A stretch of 64,000 nucleotides of DNA from Streptomyces sp. R41 (GCF_041053055.1 NZ_CP163443.1:7795001-7859000), one strand, 5' to 3'; counted from the first letter of the stretch, positions 46,660 to 55,626 are shown. Notes: generated by a model from the sequence alone, not told the origin. A program made the numbers and translations.

Positions 46660-46676
46660 AGGGATAAAACCTTCCT
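46660..46676. promoter_or_regulatory. Operator candidate 1 (AGGGA-N7-TTCCT)
   Basis: AGGGATAAAACCTTCCT, a 17-bp inverted repeat between the alcohol dehydrogenase and regulator genes. One of seven copies with identical spacing. Confidence 0.65.
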
Positions 46677-46712
46677 ACCCAGCCGAGTGGCGGACAGCGC
46701 AGACTGGCCAGT

Positions 46713-47571
46713 ATGAACAGCAGTGCGCACCATAAGGAGCTGGGTCAATTCCTGAAGGCCCGTCGGGCCGAGCTCAGCCCCCGCACGGTCGGGCTGCCCG
46801 AAACCGACCGGCGCCGACGCGTGGCCGGACTGCGCCGGGACGAGGTGGCCGTGCTGGCCGCCATCAGCACCGACTACTACACCCGCCTGGAGCAGGGCCG
46901 TATGGACCCCCTCCGCGTCCGTGTTGTCTGAACTCGTCCGGGTCCTGCACCTCAGTGACGACCAGCGGGACCATCTGTTCGAGCTGGCCGGAAAGGAGGC
47001 CGGTTGGGCACGGCGGCGGGCCCAGCAGAAGGCGCACCCCCGGCTGCGCAGCGTGCTGAACGAGCTCAGCGTGGCCCCCGGCGTGATCCTGGGCCGGCAC
47101 CTGGACATCCTGGCGTGGAACCCGATGGCCGCCGCCCTGTTCGGCACCGATTTCGCGAAGGTCCCCCAGCAACAGCGCAACTACGTCCGGCAGCTCTTCA
47201 CCGGCCCGGCCATGAGAACGCTGTACGCAGACTGGGAGGACTCCGCCCGCAACGCCGTGGCCGTGCTGCGGCAGCAGGCCGCGCCCTGCCCCGACGACCG
47301 GAGACTGGCCGACCTCGTCGGTGAGCTGTCGGTGCAGGACGACCAGTTCCGCCAGTGGTGGGGAGGCCGCCCAGTGGTGCCCCGGACCGGCGGCACCAAG
47401 GTGTTCGACCACCCGGTCGCCGGTGAACTCTCCCTCGCCTGGGACGCCCTCACCTGCGTGGCCGACCCCAATCAGCAGCTGATCGTGTGGAGCGCCGAAC
47501 CCGACTCGCGTACGTACGAGGGCCTGCGCTTCCTTTCCTCCTGGGCGGCGACCCCCGCCATGAATTCGTAA
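46713..47571 (+). pseudogene. MmyB-like helix-turn-helix regulator, frameshifted
   Basis: First 72 codons from ATG 46713 give an XRE-type helix-turn-helix (LGQFLKARRAELSPRTVGLP, ISTDYYTRLEQGRMDP). An extra C in the C5 run 46907-46911 shifts the frame. The rest continues in the next frame from about 46912 to 47571 with the MmyB ligand-binding domain (ILAWNPMAAALFGTDF, QFRQWWGG). With one C fewer the protein would be about 285 residues, like its two paralogues in this window. A homopolymer sequencing error is possible. Confidence 0.85.
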
Positions 47572-47600
47572 AATCAGCAGGCGATTCCCGGCGTAAAGCC

Positions 47601-47617
47601 AGGGACAAATCCTTCCT
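47601..47617. promoter_or_regulatory. Operator candidate 2 (AGGGA-N7-TTCCT)
   Basis: AGGGACAAATCCTTCCT, 87 bases upstream of the flavodoxin-fold gene start. Confidence 0.65.
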
Positions 47618-47703
47618 GCCTTCGCTGTTGAATTCCGTGCCATGCTTCCAGAGCACGATTCATGCAATCCCTTTCGAGATCCTTTTCGAGGAGCAATACC
47701 CCC

Positions 47704-48303
47704 ATGTCCTCCACCTCCCGCCCCACGGTCGCCGTCGCATTCCATTCCGGCTACGGCCACACCGCCGTCATAGCCGAGGCCGTGGCGCGCGGTGCCTCGG
47801 AAGCCGGTGCCGAGGTGATCTCCATCCCCGTGGACACGATCACCGACGAGCAGTGGGCGCAGCTGGACGCCGCCGACGCCATCATCTTCGGTGCCCCCAC
47901 CTACATGGGCACCGCCTCCGCCGCCTTCCACACCTTCGCCGAGGCGAGCAGCAAGCGCTGGTTCACCCAGACCTGGGTCGACAAGATCGCCGCCGGTTTC
48001 ACCAACTCCGGTGCCAAGAACGGCGACAAGTCCTCGACCCTGGGCTACTTCTTCACCATGGCCGCCCAGCACGGCATGCACTGGGTCAGCCTCGGCGTCC
48101 AGCCGGGCTGGGCCTCCACCGAGGGCAGCGAGGACGACATCAACCGTCTGGGCTACTTCGTCGGGGCAGGTGCCCAGACCCCGACCGATGCCGGCCCGGA
48201 GGCCGTCCACAAGTCGGACATCGCCACCGCCGAGGGCCTCGGCGCCCGCGTCGCGCAGCAGACCGCCTTCTTCCGCGCCGGCCGCGCCGCTCTCGCCGCT
48301 TGA
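47704..48303 (+). CDS. Flavodoxin-fold NAD(P)H-dependent FMN/quinone reductase family protein
   Basis: 199 residues of WrbA/NADPH-dependent FMN reductase fold. The phosphate-binding loop is FHSGYGHTAVIAEAV (near 12-26) and GAPTYMGTASAAF (near 67-79) contacts the flavin ring. Likely a two-electron quinone reductase. ATG 47704 has GAGGAG upstream. It begins a co-directional run with the NTF2-like, PfpI-like and MoaF-like genes. Confidence 0.87.
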   Translation: MSSTSRPTVAVAFHSGYGHTAVIAEAVARGASEAGAEVISIPVDTITDEQWAQLDAADAIIFGAPTYMGTASAAFHTFAEASSKRWFTQTWVDKIAAGFTNSGAKNGDKSSTLGYFFTMAAQHGMHWVSLGVQPGWASTEGSEDDINRLGYFVGAGAQTPTDAGPEAVHKSDIATAEGLGARVAQQTAFFRAGRAALAA

Positions 48304-48339
48304 GACAAGTCCCCCTGTAGATCCCCAAGGAGCACTCTC

Positions 48340-48729
48340 ATGTCCGACTCCCCGAATCTCGCTCTCGTTCGCCGCCTCTACGACTCCGGCATGGCCCCGG
48401 ACGTGGTCGCCGAGGTCATCGACCCCGAGATCGTCTGGGACATCACTCCCGGCTTCCCCTACGGCGGCGTCTACAAGACCTGGGCGAGCGCGGGCGGCGA
48501 CTTCTTCGGCCGGCTCGCGCCGCGCTTCACCTCCTTCGGCGCGGTGGCCGAGGAGTTCTACGACGCCGGCGAGCACGTGTTCGTGCGTGGCCACTACCAC
48601 GCGGTGTCCAAGTCCGGCGAGGAGTCGGACGCTCGCTTCATCCACCTGTGGACGGTCGGCGACGGCAAGCTCACCCACCTTGTGCAGGCCGCCGACAGCC
48701 ACGTCGTCCAGCTGGCCGCGACCAGCTGA
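48340..48729 (+). CDS. NTF2-like (SnoaL-type) protein
   Basis: 129 residues, alpha+beta barrel of the nuclear transport factor 2 fold (ALVRRLYDSGMAPDVVAEVI at the start, HLWTVGDGKLTHLVQAAD near the end). Members isomerise or hydrate small molecules or just bind them. AAGGAGC is seven bases before the ATG. Cotranscribed with the flavodoxin-fold gene (36 bases). Confidence 0.85.
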   Translation: MSDSPNLALVRRLYDSGMAPDVVAEVIDPEIVWDITPGFPYGGVYKTWASAGGDFFGRLAPRFTSFGAVAEEFYDAGEHVFVRGHYHAVSKSGEESDARFIHLWTVGDGKLTHLVQAADSHVVQLAATS

Positions 48730-48749
48730 CCGCCCTCAGGGAGAAACCC

Positions 48750-49451
48750 ATGACGAAGATCCTCTTCCTCATCACCGCCGCCGACCACTGGACCCTGGCC
48801 GACGGGTTCGAGCAGCCGGCCGGCTTCTGGGCCGAGGAGGCCATCGGCCCGTACGGCGTCTTCAAGGAGGCCGGCTACGAGATCGCCGCGGCCACCCCGG
48901 GCGGCGTCCCGCCGACCCCCGACGCACTCAGCCTCACCCCGGACTTCAACGGCGGCGAGGAGGGTGCCGAGCAGATGCGGACCGCCCTCAAGGAGGCCAC
49001 CGAACTGGCGAACCCCGTCCGCATCGAGGACGTGGACATCGACGACTACGACGCCGTGTTCGTGCCCGGCGGCTGGGGCCCGATGGAGGACCACTCCGAC
49101 GACCCCGCGGCCGGCAAGCTGCTCAGCGACTGGCTCGCCTCCGGCAAGCTCGTGACGCTGGTCTGCCACGGCCCGGCCGCGCTGCTGTCCACCGTGGACG
49201 CCGACGGCAAGTCCCCGTTCTCCGGCTACCGCCTGACCGGCCTGTCCAACTCCGAGGAGATCCAGAACGGCCTCGCCGACCGGGCGAAGTGGCTGCCTGA
49301 GGACCGTCTCGTCTCGGACGTGGGCGCGGACTACCACAAGGGTGAGGAGAACTTCGCCCCTCACCTCGAGGTGGACCGCAACCTTGTCACCGGCCAGAAC
49401 CCCGCCTCGGCCGTCCCGCTGGCCCAGGAAGTCGTCAAGACCCTCGGCTGA
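48750..49451 (+). CDS. DJ-1/PfpI family protein (Hsp31-like glutamine amidotransferase fold)
   Basis: 233 residues. The nucleophile elbow LVCHGPAAL holds the cysteine (near 132), and the acidic partner is in FWAEEAIGPY (near 27-36). VFVPGGWGPMEDH is the usual strand before it. This arrangement fits the Hsp31/YhbO group that removes methylglyoxal or repairs glycated molecules. ATG 48750 has GGGAG upstream; 20 bases after the NTF2-like gene. Confidence 0.88.
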   Translation: MTKILFLITAADHWTLADGFEQPAGFWAEEAIGPYGVFKEAGYEIAAATPGGVPPTPDALSLTPDFNGGEEGAEQMRTALKEATELANPVRIEDVDIDDYDAVFVPGGWGPMEDHSDDPAAGKLLSDWLASGKLVTLVCHGPAALLSTVDADGKSPFSGYRLTGLSNSEEIQNGLADRAKWLPEDRLVSDVGADYHKGEENFAPHLEVDRNLVTGQNPASAVPLAQEVVKTLG

Positions 49452-49488
49452 TGACACCACCCCCGTACGACAGAAAGAGGTAGTACCG

Positions 49489-49827
49489 ATGGACAGCAAC
49501 GCGACTCTCCCCAGCGTCGGCCAGACCTGGCTCGCGGACCTCGGCCCCGACACCCCGCTCGGCCACTTCACGGTGGAGATCACCTTCGACTCGGCGACCC
49601 AGGTCAGCTTCGAGGTGACGGGCGGCGCCATCAAGGGCCGTAAGCAGACGATGGAGTACACCACCACCCAGCTCCGCGACGGCCTGTTCGTCGTCCGCTG
49701 GACCGAGCCCGACGCCGGTGACCACGTCACTCACATCGAGGACTACACCGAGGGCACGTGCATGGCCAGCTCGGTCATCGGTGGCGAGTTCGTCCAGCTC
49801 CACGGGAAGTGGAGCCGCGTCCGCTGA
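49489..49827 (+). CDS. MoaF-like small beta-barrel protein
   Basis: 112 residues, lipocalin-like: GHFTVEITFDSATQVSFEV, then MEYTTTQLRDGLFVVRWTEP and SSVIGGEFVQLHG. Resembles MoaF-type domains. No catalytic residues are evident; probably binds a small molecule. AAAGAGG eight bases before ATG 49489. Last gene of the run. Confidence 0.72.
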   Translation: MDSNATLPSVGQTWLADLGPDTPLGHFTVEITFDSATQVSFEVTGGAIKGRKQTMEYTTTQLRDGLFVVRWTEPDAGDHVTHIEDYTEGTCMASSVIGGEFVQLHGKWSRVR

Positions 49828-49867
49828 TCCTGCAGGGCAGCGCGGCTTCTCGACGGTGAGGACTTCC

Positions 49868-49884
49868 AGGGACAAATCTCTCCC
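49868..49884. promoter_or_regulatory. Operator candidate 3 (AGGGA-N7-CTCCC)
   Basis: AGGGACAAATCTCTCCC, 38 bases upstream of the intact MmyB-like regulator, suggesting autoregulation. Confidence 0.65.
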
Positions 49885-49921
49885 CCTGACAACACCGCTT
49901 TCCGATGCCAAGGTGAATGGC

Positions 49922-50791
49922 ATGAACCGCGATCCTCACCGCCACGATCTGGGGGAATTCCTCAAGGCGCGCCGCGCCGAGCTCGACCCGGCCGCCGTCG
50001 GTCTGCCCGACGGCGGCTCGCGTCGTGTCGCGGGCCTGCGCCGTGAGGAGGTCGCCGTACTGGCGGCCATCAGCACCGACTACTACGCCCGCCTCGAACA
50101 GGGCCGGATCCAGCCGTCGCCGTCCGTGCTGGAGTCCCTGGCCCGGGTGCTGCGCCTGGACGAGGACCAGCGCGCCTACCTGTACGAGCTCGCGGCCAAG
50201 GACGAATTCCGCCCGCCGCGTCGGCAGCCGCGCCTCAAGGCGCAGCCGCAGCTGCAGCGCATGCTCGACGACATGGCGCACACCCCCGCGTTCGTGATCG
50301 GTCCGCGCACCGAGATCGTCGCCTGGAACGCCATGGGCGCCGCTCTGATCACGGACTTCGGGAAGATCCCCGAGAAGCAGCGCTACTACATAAGGCTGCT
50401 CATCACCGACCCCAGGATGCGCGAGCTGTACGCGGACTGGGAGGGCGTCACTCGGCTGGCCATCGCCCAGATGCGGATGCATAACGCCAACAACCCCGGT
50501 GACACGCAGCTCGCCGCCCTGGTGGGTGAACTCTCGGTCCGGGACGAGCAGTTCCGCCAGTGGTGGGGCTCCCACCACGTCGCCGTCCGGGACACCGGGA
50601 CCAAGCACCTGCGCCACCCCGTCGTCGGTGACCTGCACCTCGACTGGAACGCCGTCACCTGGGCCGCCGACCCCGACCTGGCGATCATCGTCTGGACCGC
50701 CGAATCCGGCACCCCGACCCACGACAGCCTGCGCATGCTGGCGTCCTGGGCAGCGGACCCCAGCCACTCGACCAGCGACAGCTCCGCCTGA
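49922..50791 (+). CDS. MmyB-like helix-turn-helix transcriptional regulator
   Basis: 289 residues. XRE-type DNA-binding domain at 8-90 (LGEFLKARRAELDPAAVGLP, ISTDYYARLEQGRIQPSP) and an MmyB-type ligand-binding domain at 105-280 (VAWNAMGAALITDFGKIP, QFRQWWGSHHVA, HPVVGDLHLDW). The ligand is thought to be hydrophobic. This family often stands beside oxidoreductase genes. The nearby repeats at 49868, 50838 and 50870 are its likely operators. ATG 49922 has AAGGTG upstream. Confidence 0.9.
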   Translation: MNRDPHRHDLGEFLKARRAELDPAAVGLPDGGSRRVAGLRREEVAVLAAISTDYYARLEQGRIQPSPSVLESLARVLRLDEDQRAYLYELAAKDEFRPPRRQPRLKAQPQLQRMLDDMAHTPAFVIGPRTEIVAWNAMGAALITDFGKIPEKQRYYIRLLITDPRMRELYADWEGVTRLAIAQMRMHNANNPGDTQLAALVGELSVRDEQFRQWWGSHHVAVRDTGTKHLRHPVVGDLHLDWNAVTWAADPDLAIIVWTAESGTPTHDSLRMLASWAADPSHSTSDSSA

Positions 50792-50793
50792 CC

Positions 50794-50833
50794 GTCGCCC
50801 AGGCATTCCCTTCGTCGCCCAGGTATTCCCTTC
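50794..50833. repeat. 20-bp tandem duplication after the regulator gene
   Basis: GTCGCCCAGGCATTCCCTTC at 50794-50813 is repeated at 50814-50833 with one change (T for C). It directly abuts operator candidate 4. Confidence 0.8.
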
Positions 50834-50837
50834 AAAG

Positions 50838-50854
50838 GGGGAGCCTTTCCTCCT
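50838..50854. promoter_or_regulatory. Operator candidate 4 (GGGGA-N7-CTCCT)
   Basis: Upstream of the DHA2 exporter; fits RGGGA-N7-YTCCY. Confidence 0.55.
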
Positions 50855-50869
50855 ACGCGCCCCGCGCCT

Positions 50870-50886
50870 AGGAAGAGGTTCTCCCT
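50870..50886. promoter_or_regulatory. Operator candidate 5 (AGGGA-N7-TTCCT on the minus strand)
   Basis: Reads AGGAAGAGGTTCTCCCT on the plus strand. Its centre is 32 bases from candidate 4, about three helical turns, which would allow cooperative binding. Confidence 0.6.
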
Positions 50887-51045
50887 TTTTCGTGTACGGC
50901 TCTCCTGGCACGCTCATCACGAGGCCCACCGCGCCGCGCGTCCCCGCCCCCGGTCCGGCCTTCTCCCCACCGACAGAACCGGTTTCCTCAGCGCCGAGGC
51001 GTCCGACCTGCCTGCTCATCCGCCAGGAAAGAGACCCCTTTCCCC

Positions 51046-52467
51046 ATGTCCCTGACCCAGTCCCGCCCCGGGACGCTGCCCTCGGCCGCCCCCGAACCGC
51101 GCTGGACCGCCCGCCTCTGGGCCGTCCTGGCCGTCCTGTGCCTCGTGCTGTTCCTCGACGGCCTAGACGTCTCCATGGTCGGCGTCGCCCTGCCCTCCAT
51201 CGGCCACGACCTCGGCATGGCCACCGGCTCACTGCAGTGGATCATCAATGGCTACGTCCTCGGCTACGGCGGCCTGATGCTACTCGGCGGCCGCACCGCC
51301 GACCTGCTCGGACGCCGCCGCGTCTTCCTCGTCGCGCTGGCCGTCTTCGCCGCCGCCTCGCTGCTCGGCGGCCTCGTCGACAGCGGCTCGCTGCTGATCG
51401 CCACCCGCTTCGTCAAGGGCGTGGCCGCCGCCTTCACCGCGCCCGCCGGCCTGTCGATCCTCACCACGACGTTCCCGGAGGGCCCGCAGCGCAACCGGGC
51501 GCTGTCGGTCTTCAGCCTCTTCGGCGCCCTGGGCTACTCCTCGGGCCTGATCCTGGGCGGTCTGCTCACCGGGATCGGCTGGCGCTGGACCTTCCTGATG
51601 CCGGTACCGCTCGCCCTGCTCGCACTCGTCGTCGGCCTGATCCTGATCCCGCGCGACCGCCGCACCGAGACCGGCGGTCAGGACCCGGCCGGAGCGGTCA
51701 CCCTCACCGCAGGCATGCTGCTCGCCGTCTACGCCGTGGTCACCGCCCCTCAGACGGGCTGGACCTCCGCGGCGACGCTCGCCGCCTTCGGCGTCGCCGC
51801 CCTGCTGCTGCTCGCCTTCGTCCTGATCGAGCAGCGGGTCCGGCATCCGCTGGTCCGCTTCGGCATCCTGCGCAAGGCCACCACGGTCCGGGCCAACCTC
51901 AGCATCGTCGCGCTGATGGGCTCCTACCTCAGCTTCCAGTTCATGATGACGCTGTACCTGCAGGACGGGCTCGGCTGGTCCCCCCTGCGCATGGCCTTCG
52001 CGCTGCTGCCCGTCGGCCTGATCGTCGCCGTCGGCTCGCCCCTCACCGGCCGACTCGTCAACCGCTTCGGCACCGCGCCGCTGATCATCACCTCGATGAC
52101 CTCGCTGACCCTCGGCTACGTGTGGTTCCTGGCGACGGCCGGCTCCTCACCCGACTACGTCACCGCCATGCTCCCGTCCCTGCTGCTTCTCGGCGGCGGC
52201 TTCGCGTTCGGCTACAGCGCCATCATGGCCCAGGCCACCGAAGGCATCGCCGACTCCGAACAGGGCCTCGCCTCCGGCCTGGTGCAGACCTCCGGCCAGG
52301 TCGGCGCCGCCCTGGTCCTCGCCGTCCTCACCGCCGTGATCACCCAAGCAGGCGACAGCGGCGCCGACTTCACCGCCTACCACCCCGGCCTGAACCTGGT
52401 CACCGGAGTCGCCGCGGTCGGGCTGCTCTTGAACCTGGTCCCCGTGCTGCGTCTGCGGCGGCGCTGA
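51046..52467 (+). CDS. MFS drug exporter, DHA2 (14-helix, EmrB/QacA) family
   Basis: 473 residues with about 14 membrane helices. Motif C-like and A-like signatures are present: LDGLDVSMVGVALPSIGHDL in helix 1, GGRTADLLGRRRVFL after helix 2. Exports toxic organic compounds by proton exchange. AGGAAAG lies some 20 bases before ATG 51046. Preceded by two operator candidates, so probably controlled by the MmyB-like regulator. Confidence 0.9.
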   Translation: MSLTQSRPGTLPSAAPEPRWTARLWAVLAVLCLVLFLDGLDVSMVGVALPSIGHDLGMATGSLQWIINGYVLGYGGLMLLGGRTADLLGRRRVFLVALAVFAAASLLGGLVDSGSLLIATRFVKGVAAAFTAPAGLSILTTTFPEGPQRNRALSVFSLFGALGYSSGLILGGLLTGIGWRWTFLMPVPLALLALVVGLILIPRDRRTETGGQDPAGAVTLTAGMLLAVYAVVTAPQTGWTSAATLAAFGVAALLLLAFVLIEQRVRHPLVRFGILRKATTVRANLSIVALMGSYLSFQFMMTLYLQDGLGWSPLRMAFALLPVGLIVAVGSPLTGRLVNRFGTAPLIITSMTSLTLGYVWFLATAGSSPDYVTAMLPSLLLLGGGFAFGYSAIMAQATEGIADSEQGLASGLVQTSGQVGAALVLAVLTAVITQAGDSGADFTAYHPGLNLVTGVAAVGLLLNLVPVLRLRRR

Positions 52468-52480
52468 GCCCCGACAGACC

Positions 52481-52516
52481 GAAAGCCGACCCGGGGCTGG
52501 CCCCGGGTCGGCTTTC
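52481..52516. terminator. Bidirectional terminator after the exporter
   Basis: A perfect 16-bp stem, 52481-52496 with 52501-52516, loop CTGG, between convergent genes. Confidence 0.85.
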
Positions 52517-52528
52517 CGCGAGCACCGC

Positions 52529-53393
52529 TCACGCGAGGTTCTTGGTGAAGAACTCCTCCAGCTTGTCGAACGGGATCAGGTCCGTCCTGTCGTACAGGTC
52601 CACGTGGTTGGCGCCCGGGACGACGTACAACTCCTTCGGCTCCGCGGCGAGTTCGCAGGCATCCTCGCTGAAGTAGCGCGACTGCGCGTGCTCACCCACG
52701 ACGAACAGCAGGGCCCCCGGCGAGATCGACGCGACCTCGACGGGGATGGCGTCGTGGACGGCCTGCACGGCTTCGGGGATGGTCATGACGTCGTCGTGCT
52801 CCTGCGCCACCAGCGTGGGCATGGTGATGGCGGAGGCGTACTTCGCAGGTGACTGCTCTGCCAGATGGAAGCCGGTGCGCTCCAGCACGGCCTGGTCGAG
52901 GCGGTCGTAGCCGCCCTCGAAGCCGAGGGCCTTGGAGAACTGTTCGCCGATGGAACGGCCCTCCAGCGGCTGGAGCATGACATTTGCCTGGATCTCGGCG
53001 AACTCCTCGGGGTGCTTGGTCCAGGCGACGGCGGTGGAGTTGGCGCCCAGGCACACCGACAGCAGGGCCTTCTTCATGTTCTTGGTGTCGGGGCGTGCTG
53101 CGGCGTAGCGCCTCGAAGCCGCCGAAGCGGTCCCAGCCGGGCAGGTGTCCGGGGTAGCCGTAGCGGTTGCCGGGGGAGAAGTGGTTGTGGGTGATCAGCC
53201 GGTCGGAGTCGGCCGGGATGAACCACCCTTCGAGAGGAACGCCGTCCATCGACGGGAACGTCACGTCCTCGTAGGCCAGGCCCAGTTCGGAGGGGCGGCG
53301 CAGCAGAGGCGCGCGCCGGCCGTCGGTGGTGCCTTCCGTCCACGGCCCGACGAATCAGTTGAATGCCGGCTCGGCCATGTCGAGTTCGGTCAT
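52529..53393 (-). pseudogene. Alpha/beta hydrolase with in-frame stop and internal deletion
   Basis: From ATG 53393 (MTELDMAEPAFN) the frame meets TGA at 53355-53357, then continues in the same frame (FVGPWTEGTT, TFPSMDGVPLEGWF, GWDRFGGFE). Near 53110 a stretch of roughly 60-70 codons, which should hold the strands and helix before the nucleophile, is missing. The homology resumes in another frame with YAAARPDTKNMKKALLSVCL to the catalytic-His region ANHVDLYD and the end at 52529. Two independent lesions make it non-functional. Confidence 0.85.
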
Positions 53394-53494
53394 GGTGCGC
53401 TCCTGATTTCCCGGCAAGGGTGCTTGATGTGTGAACGGATTTCCCGCATCTTGAGCTCTGCCTGGATAGAGAAAGAGGGGGGAGGGATTCTCCC

Positions 53495-53511
53495 GGGGAA
53501 GAATTCCTCCC
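53495..53511. promoter_or_regulatory. Operator candidate 6 (GGGGA-N7-CTCCC)
   Basis: GGGGAAGAATTCCTCCC. It sits inside a larger imperfect inverted repeat (about 53475-53515) between the alcohol dehydrogenase at 53540 and the broken hydrolase, so it could also act as a terminator. Confidence 0.5.
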
Positions 53512-53539
53512 CCCTCTGGGGGGCGGGGTGAATCCGGGG

Positions 53540-54583
53540 TCAGATCGTCGCGGTGTCGATAACGAACCGGTACCGGACGTCGCTCGCCAGCACCCGCTCG
53601 TACGCCTCGTTGATCTCGGACGCGGCGATGACCTCGATCTCGGCGCCGAAGCCGTGCTCGGCGCAGAAGTCCAGCATCTCCTGGGTCTCGGCGATGCTGC
53701 CGATGGCGGAGCCGGCGATCGACCTGCGGCCCATGATCAGAGGGAAGACGTTGACGGAGATCGGCTCCTCTGGGGCGCCGACGTTGACCAGGGCTCCGTC
53801 GATCTTCAGCAGGTTCACGTACCCGCTGAAGTCCAGCGGGGCCGAGACCGTGGAGACGATCAGGTCGAAGGTGCCGGCCAGCTCCTCGAAGGTCTTCGGG
53901 TCGCTGGTGGCGTAGTAGTGGTCGGCGCCCAGTTTGAGGCCGTCGCCTTGCTTGCGCAGGGACTGGGAGAGGACGGTGACCTCGGCGCCGAGCGCGTGGG
54001 CGATCTTGACGCCCATGTGGCCGAGGCCGCCCAGACCGACGATCGCGACCTTCTTGCCGGGGCCCGCACCCCAGTGCTTGAGCGGGGAGTACAGGGTGAT
54101 GCCCGCGCACAGCAGCGGGGCGGCCACGTCGAGGGCGAGGCCGTCGGAGATGCGGACGGCGTAGTTCTCGTCGACGACGATCTTCTCGGAGTAGCCGCCG
54201 TAGGTGGGCTGACCGTCCTTGTCGAGATAGTTGTACGTCTGGATCATGCCGCCGCCGGTGCAGTACTGCTCCAGGCCGGCCTTGCAGTGGTCGCACTCGC
54301 GGCAGGAGTCGACGAAGCAGCCGACGCCCACCCGGTCGCCGACCTGGTACTTCGTGACGCCAGGGCCGACCTCGGAGACGACACCGGCGATCTCGTGACC
54401 GGGGACCATCGGGAAGATGGCGGTGCCCCAGCCCTCCTGGACCTGGTGGATGTCGGAGTGACAGATACCGGCGAACTTGATGTCGATCAGCACGTCGAAT
54501 TCGCCGACCGGGCGCCGCTCGATGGTGGTGCGCTCCAGCGGAGCCTTGGCGGCGGGAGCGGCGTAAGCAGCAACGGTGGTCAT
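53540..54583 (-). CDS. NAD(P)-dependent alcohol dehydrogenase (cinnamyl alcohol dehydrogenase-like, YahK type)
   Basis: 347 residues. Catalytic zinc: Cys41 (GICHSDIH), His63-Glu64 (GHE) and a cysteine in LLCAGITLY. The structural-zinc set is complete: [15 protein letters not shown]. Cofactor motif [10 protein letters not shown], with a following Ser/Arg pattern favouring NADPH. This class reduces a wide range of aldehydes. Divergent from the molybdenum aldehyde oxidoreductase operon with operator candidate 7 between. Confidence 0.92.
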   Translation of the reverse strand: MTTVAAYAAPAAKAPLERTTIERRPVGEFDVLIDIKFAGICHSDIHQVQEGWGTAIFPMVPGHEIAGVVSEVGPGVTKYQVGDRVGVGCFVDSCRECDHCKAGLEQYCTGGGMIQTYNYLDKDGQPTYGGYSEKIVVDENYAVRISDGLALDVAAPLLCAGITLYSPLKHWGAGPGKKVAIVGLGGLGHMGVKIAHALGAEVTVLSQSLRKQGDGLKLGADHYYATSDPKTFEELAGTFDLIVSTVSAPLDFSGYVNLLKIDGALVNVGAPEEPISVNVFPLIMGRRSIAGSAIGSIAETQEMLDFCAEHGFGAEIEVIAASEINEAYERVLASDVRYRFVIDTATI

Positions 54584-54987
54584 GTGGGGGATCTCCTAGC
54601 AGTGCTCTCGCGCCCGGCTGCCTTCCGACCAGGCACGGTGACGAGCATGCCTCGCCGCCGGGAAATCACCCAGGGCAGGAATGTGCCTACGTTCGCGGTT
54701 CCTACCACTGTCAGAGTCAGGCTCTTGCCCATCGGCATGCGAATTGCGTCGTGCCCTCAAGAATTCAGTTCGCTCACCGTCTCCTTCTCATGGACAAGAC
54801 CACGAGAAGGCAAAGGGGGGATAAAAGTCTCCCTGCCGCGAGTGTCGCCGGTGATGCAAGACTTCCGGCGTGATCGGCCGCCGCTGCCAAGGCGCGCGGT
54901 CGCCCTCTCCTCGCGGCGGCGTTGATCCCGCGCCTGCTGCCCCGCTGTTGTTCACGACTGTCCCGTCCGTGATGCGAAGGCGTACGT
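54584..54987. other. Divergent promoter region with operator candidate 7
   Basis: 404 bases between the alcohol dehydrogenase and the aldehyde oxidoreductase operon. Apart from the 17-bp repeat at 54817-54833 I see no gene or RNA. Confidence 0.5.
54817..54833. promoter_or_regulatory. Operator candidate 7 (GGGGA-N7-CTCCC)
   Basis: GGGGATAAAAGTCTCCC, 155 bases upstream of the iron-sulfur subunit start. Confidence 0.6.
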
Positions 54988-55626
54988 ATGTCTGCTGACC
55001 TCTCTGAATCCGCAGTTCCACCCTCGACCGAATCGGGTGAGTCCCCCTCGGGGCCCAGCCGACGTACCGTCATCGCCACCGGTGTCGTGGTGGGCGGTGC
55101 CGTGGTGGCCGGAGGGACGTTCCTCGCCGGCTCGGAGGAGGCCACCGCCGCGGAGGCGGCGCCCTCCAGCCGGGTCTCCCTCACGGTCAACGGCACCCGC
55201 CGCACCGTGACGGTGGACAACCGCACCTCGCTCCTCGACCTGCTGCGCGAGCACCTCGACCTGACCGGCTCCAAGAAGGGCTGCAACGCCGGGGCCTGCG
55301 GGGCTTGCACGGTGCTGGTCGACGGTCAGCGGGTCAACTCCTGTCTGACGCTGGCCGTTCGGCTGGAGGGCGCCGACGTCACCACGATCGAGGGCCTGGC
55401 CAAGGGCGACCAACTCCACCCGCTGCAGCAGGCGTTCATCGACGAGGACGCCTTCCAGTGCGGGTACTGCACCCCGGGCCAGATCATGTCCGGCGTCGCG
55501 TGCATCCAGGAGGGCCACACCAACTCGCCGGAGGAGATCCGGGAGTACATGAGCGGCAACGTCTGCCGCTGTGGCTGCTACGTCAAGATCGTGCGCGCGG
55601 TCGAACAGACCGCGGGCCGGAAGTAA
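54988..55626 (+). CDS. yagT: Aldehyde oxidoreductase [2Fe-2S] subunit (YagT/PaoA type), Tat-exported
   Basis: 212 residues. A twin-arginine signal (SRRTVIATGVVVGGAVVAGG) precedes the ferredoxin-like domain (about 62-140) with CNAGACGACTVLVDG and the second cluster domain with CGYCTPGQIMSG and CRCGCYV. Passes electrons from the molybdenum subunit to FAD. GCGAAGG lies seven bases before ATG 54988. First gene of yagTSR-xdhC. Confidence 0.92.
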   Translation: MSADLSESAVPPSTESGESPSGPSRRTVIATGVVVGGAVVAGGTFLAGSEEATAAEAAPSSRVSLTVNGTRRTVTVDNRTSLLDLLREHLDLTGSKKGCNAGACGACTVLVDGQRVNSCLTLAVRLEGADVTTIEGLAKGDQLHPLQQAFIDEDAFQCGYCTPGQIMSGVACIQEGHTNSPEEIREYMSGNVCRCGCYVKIVRAVEQTAGRK

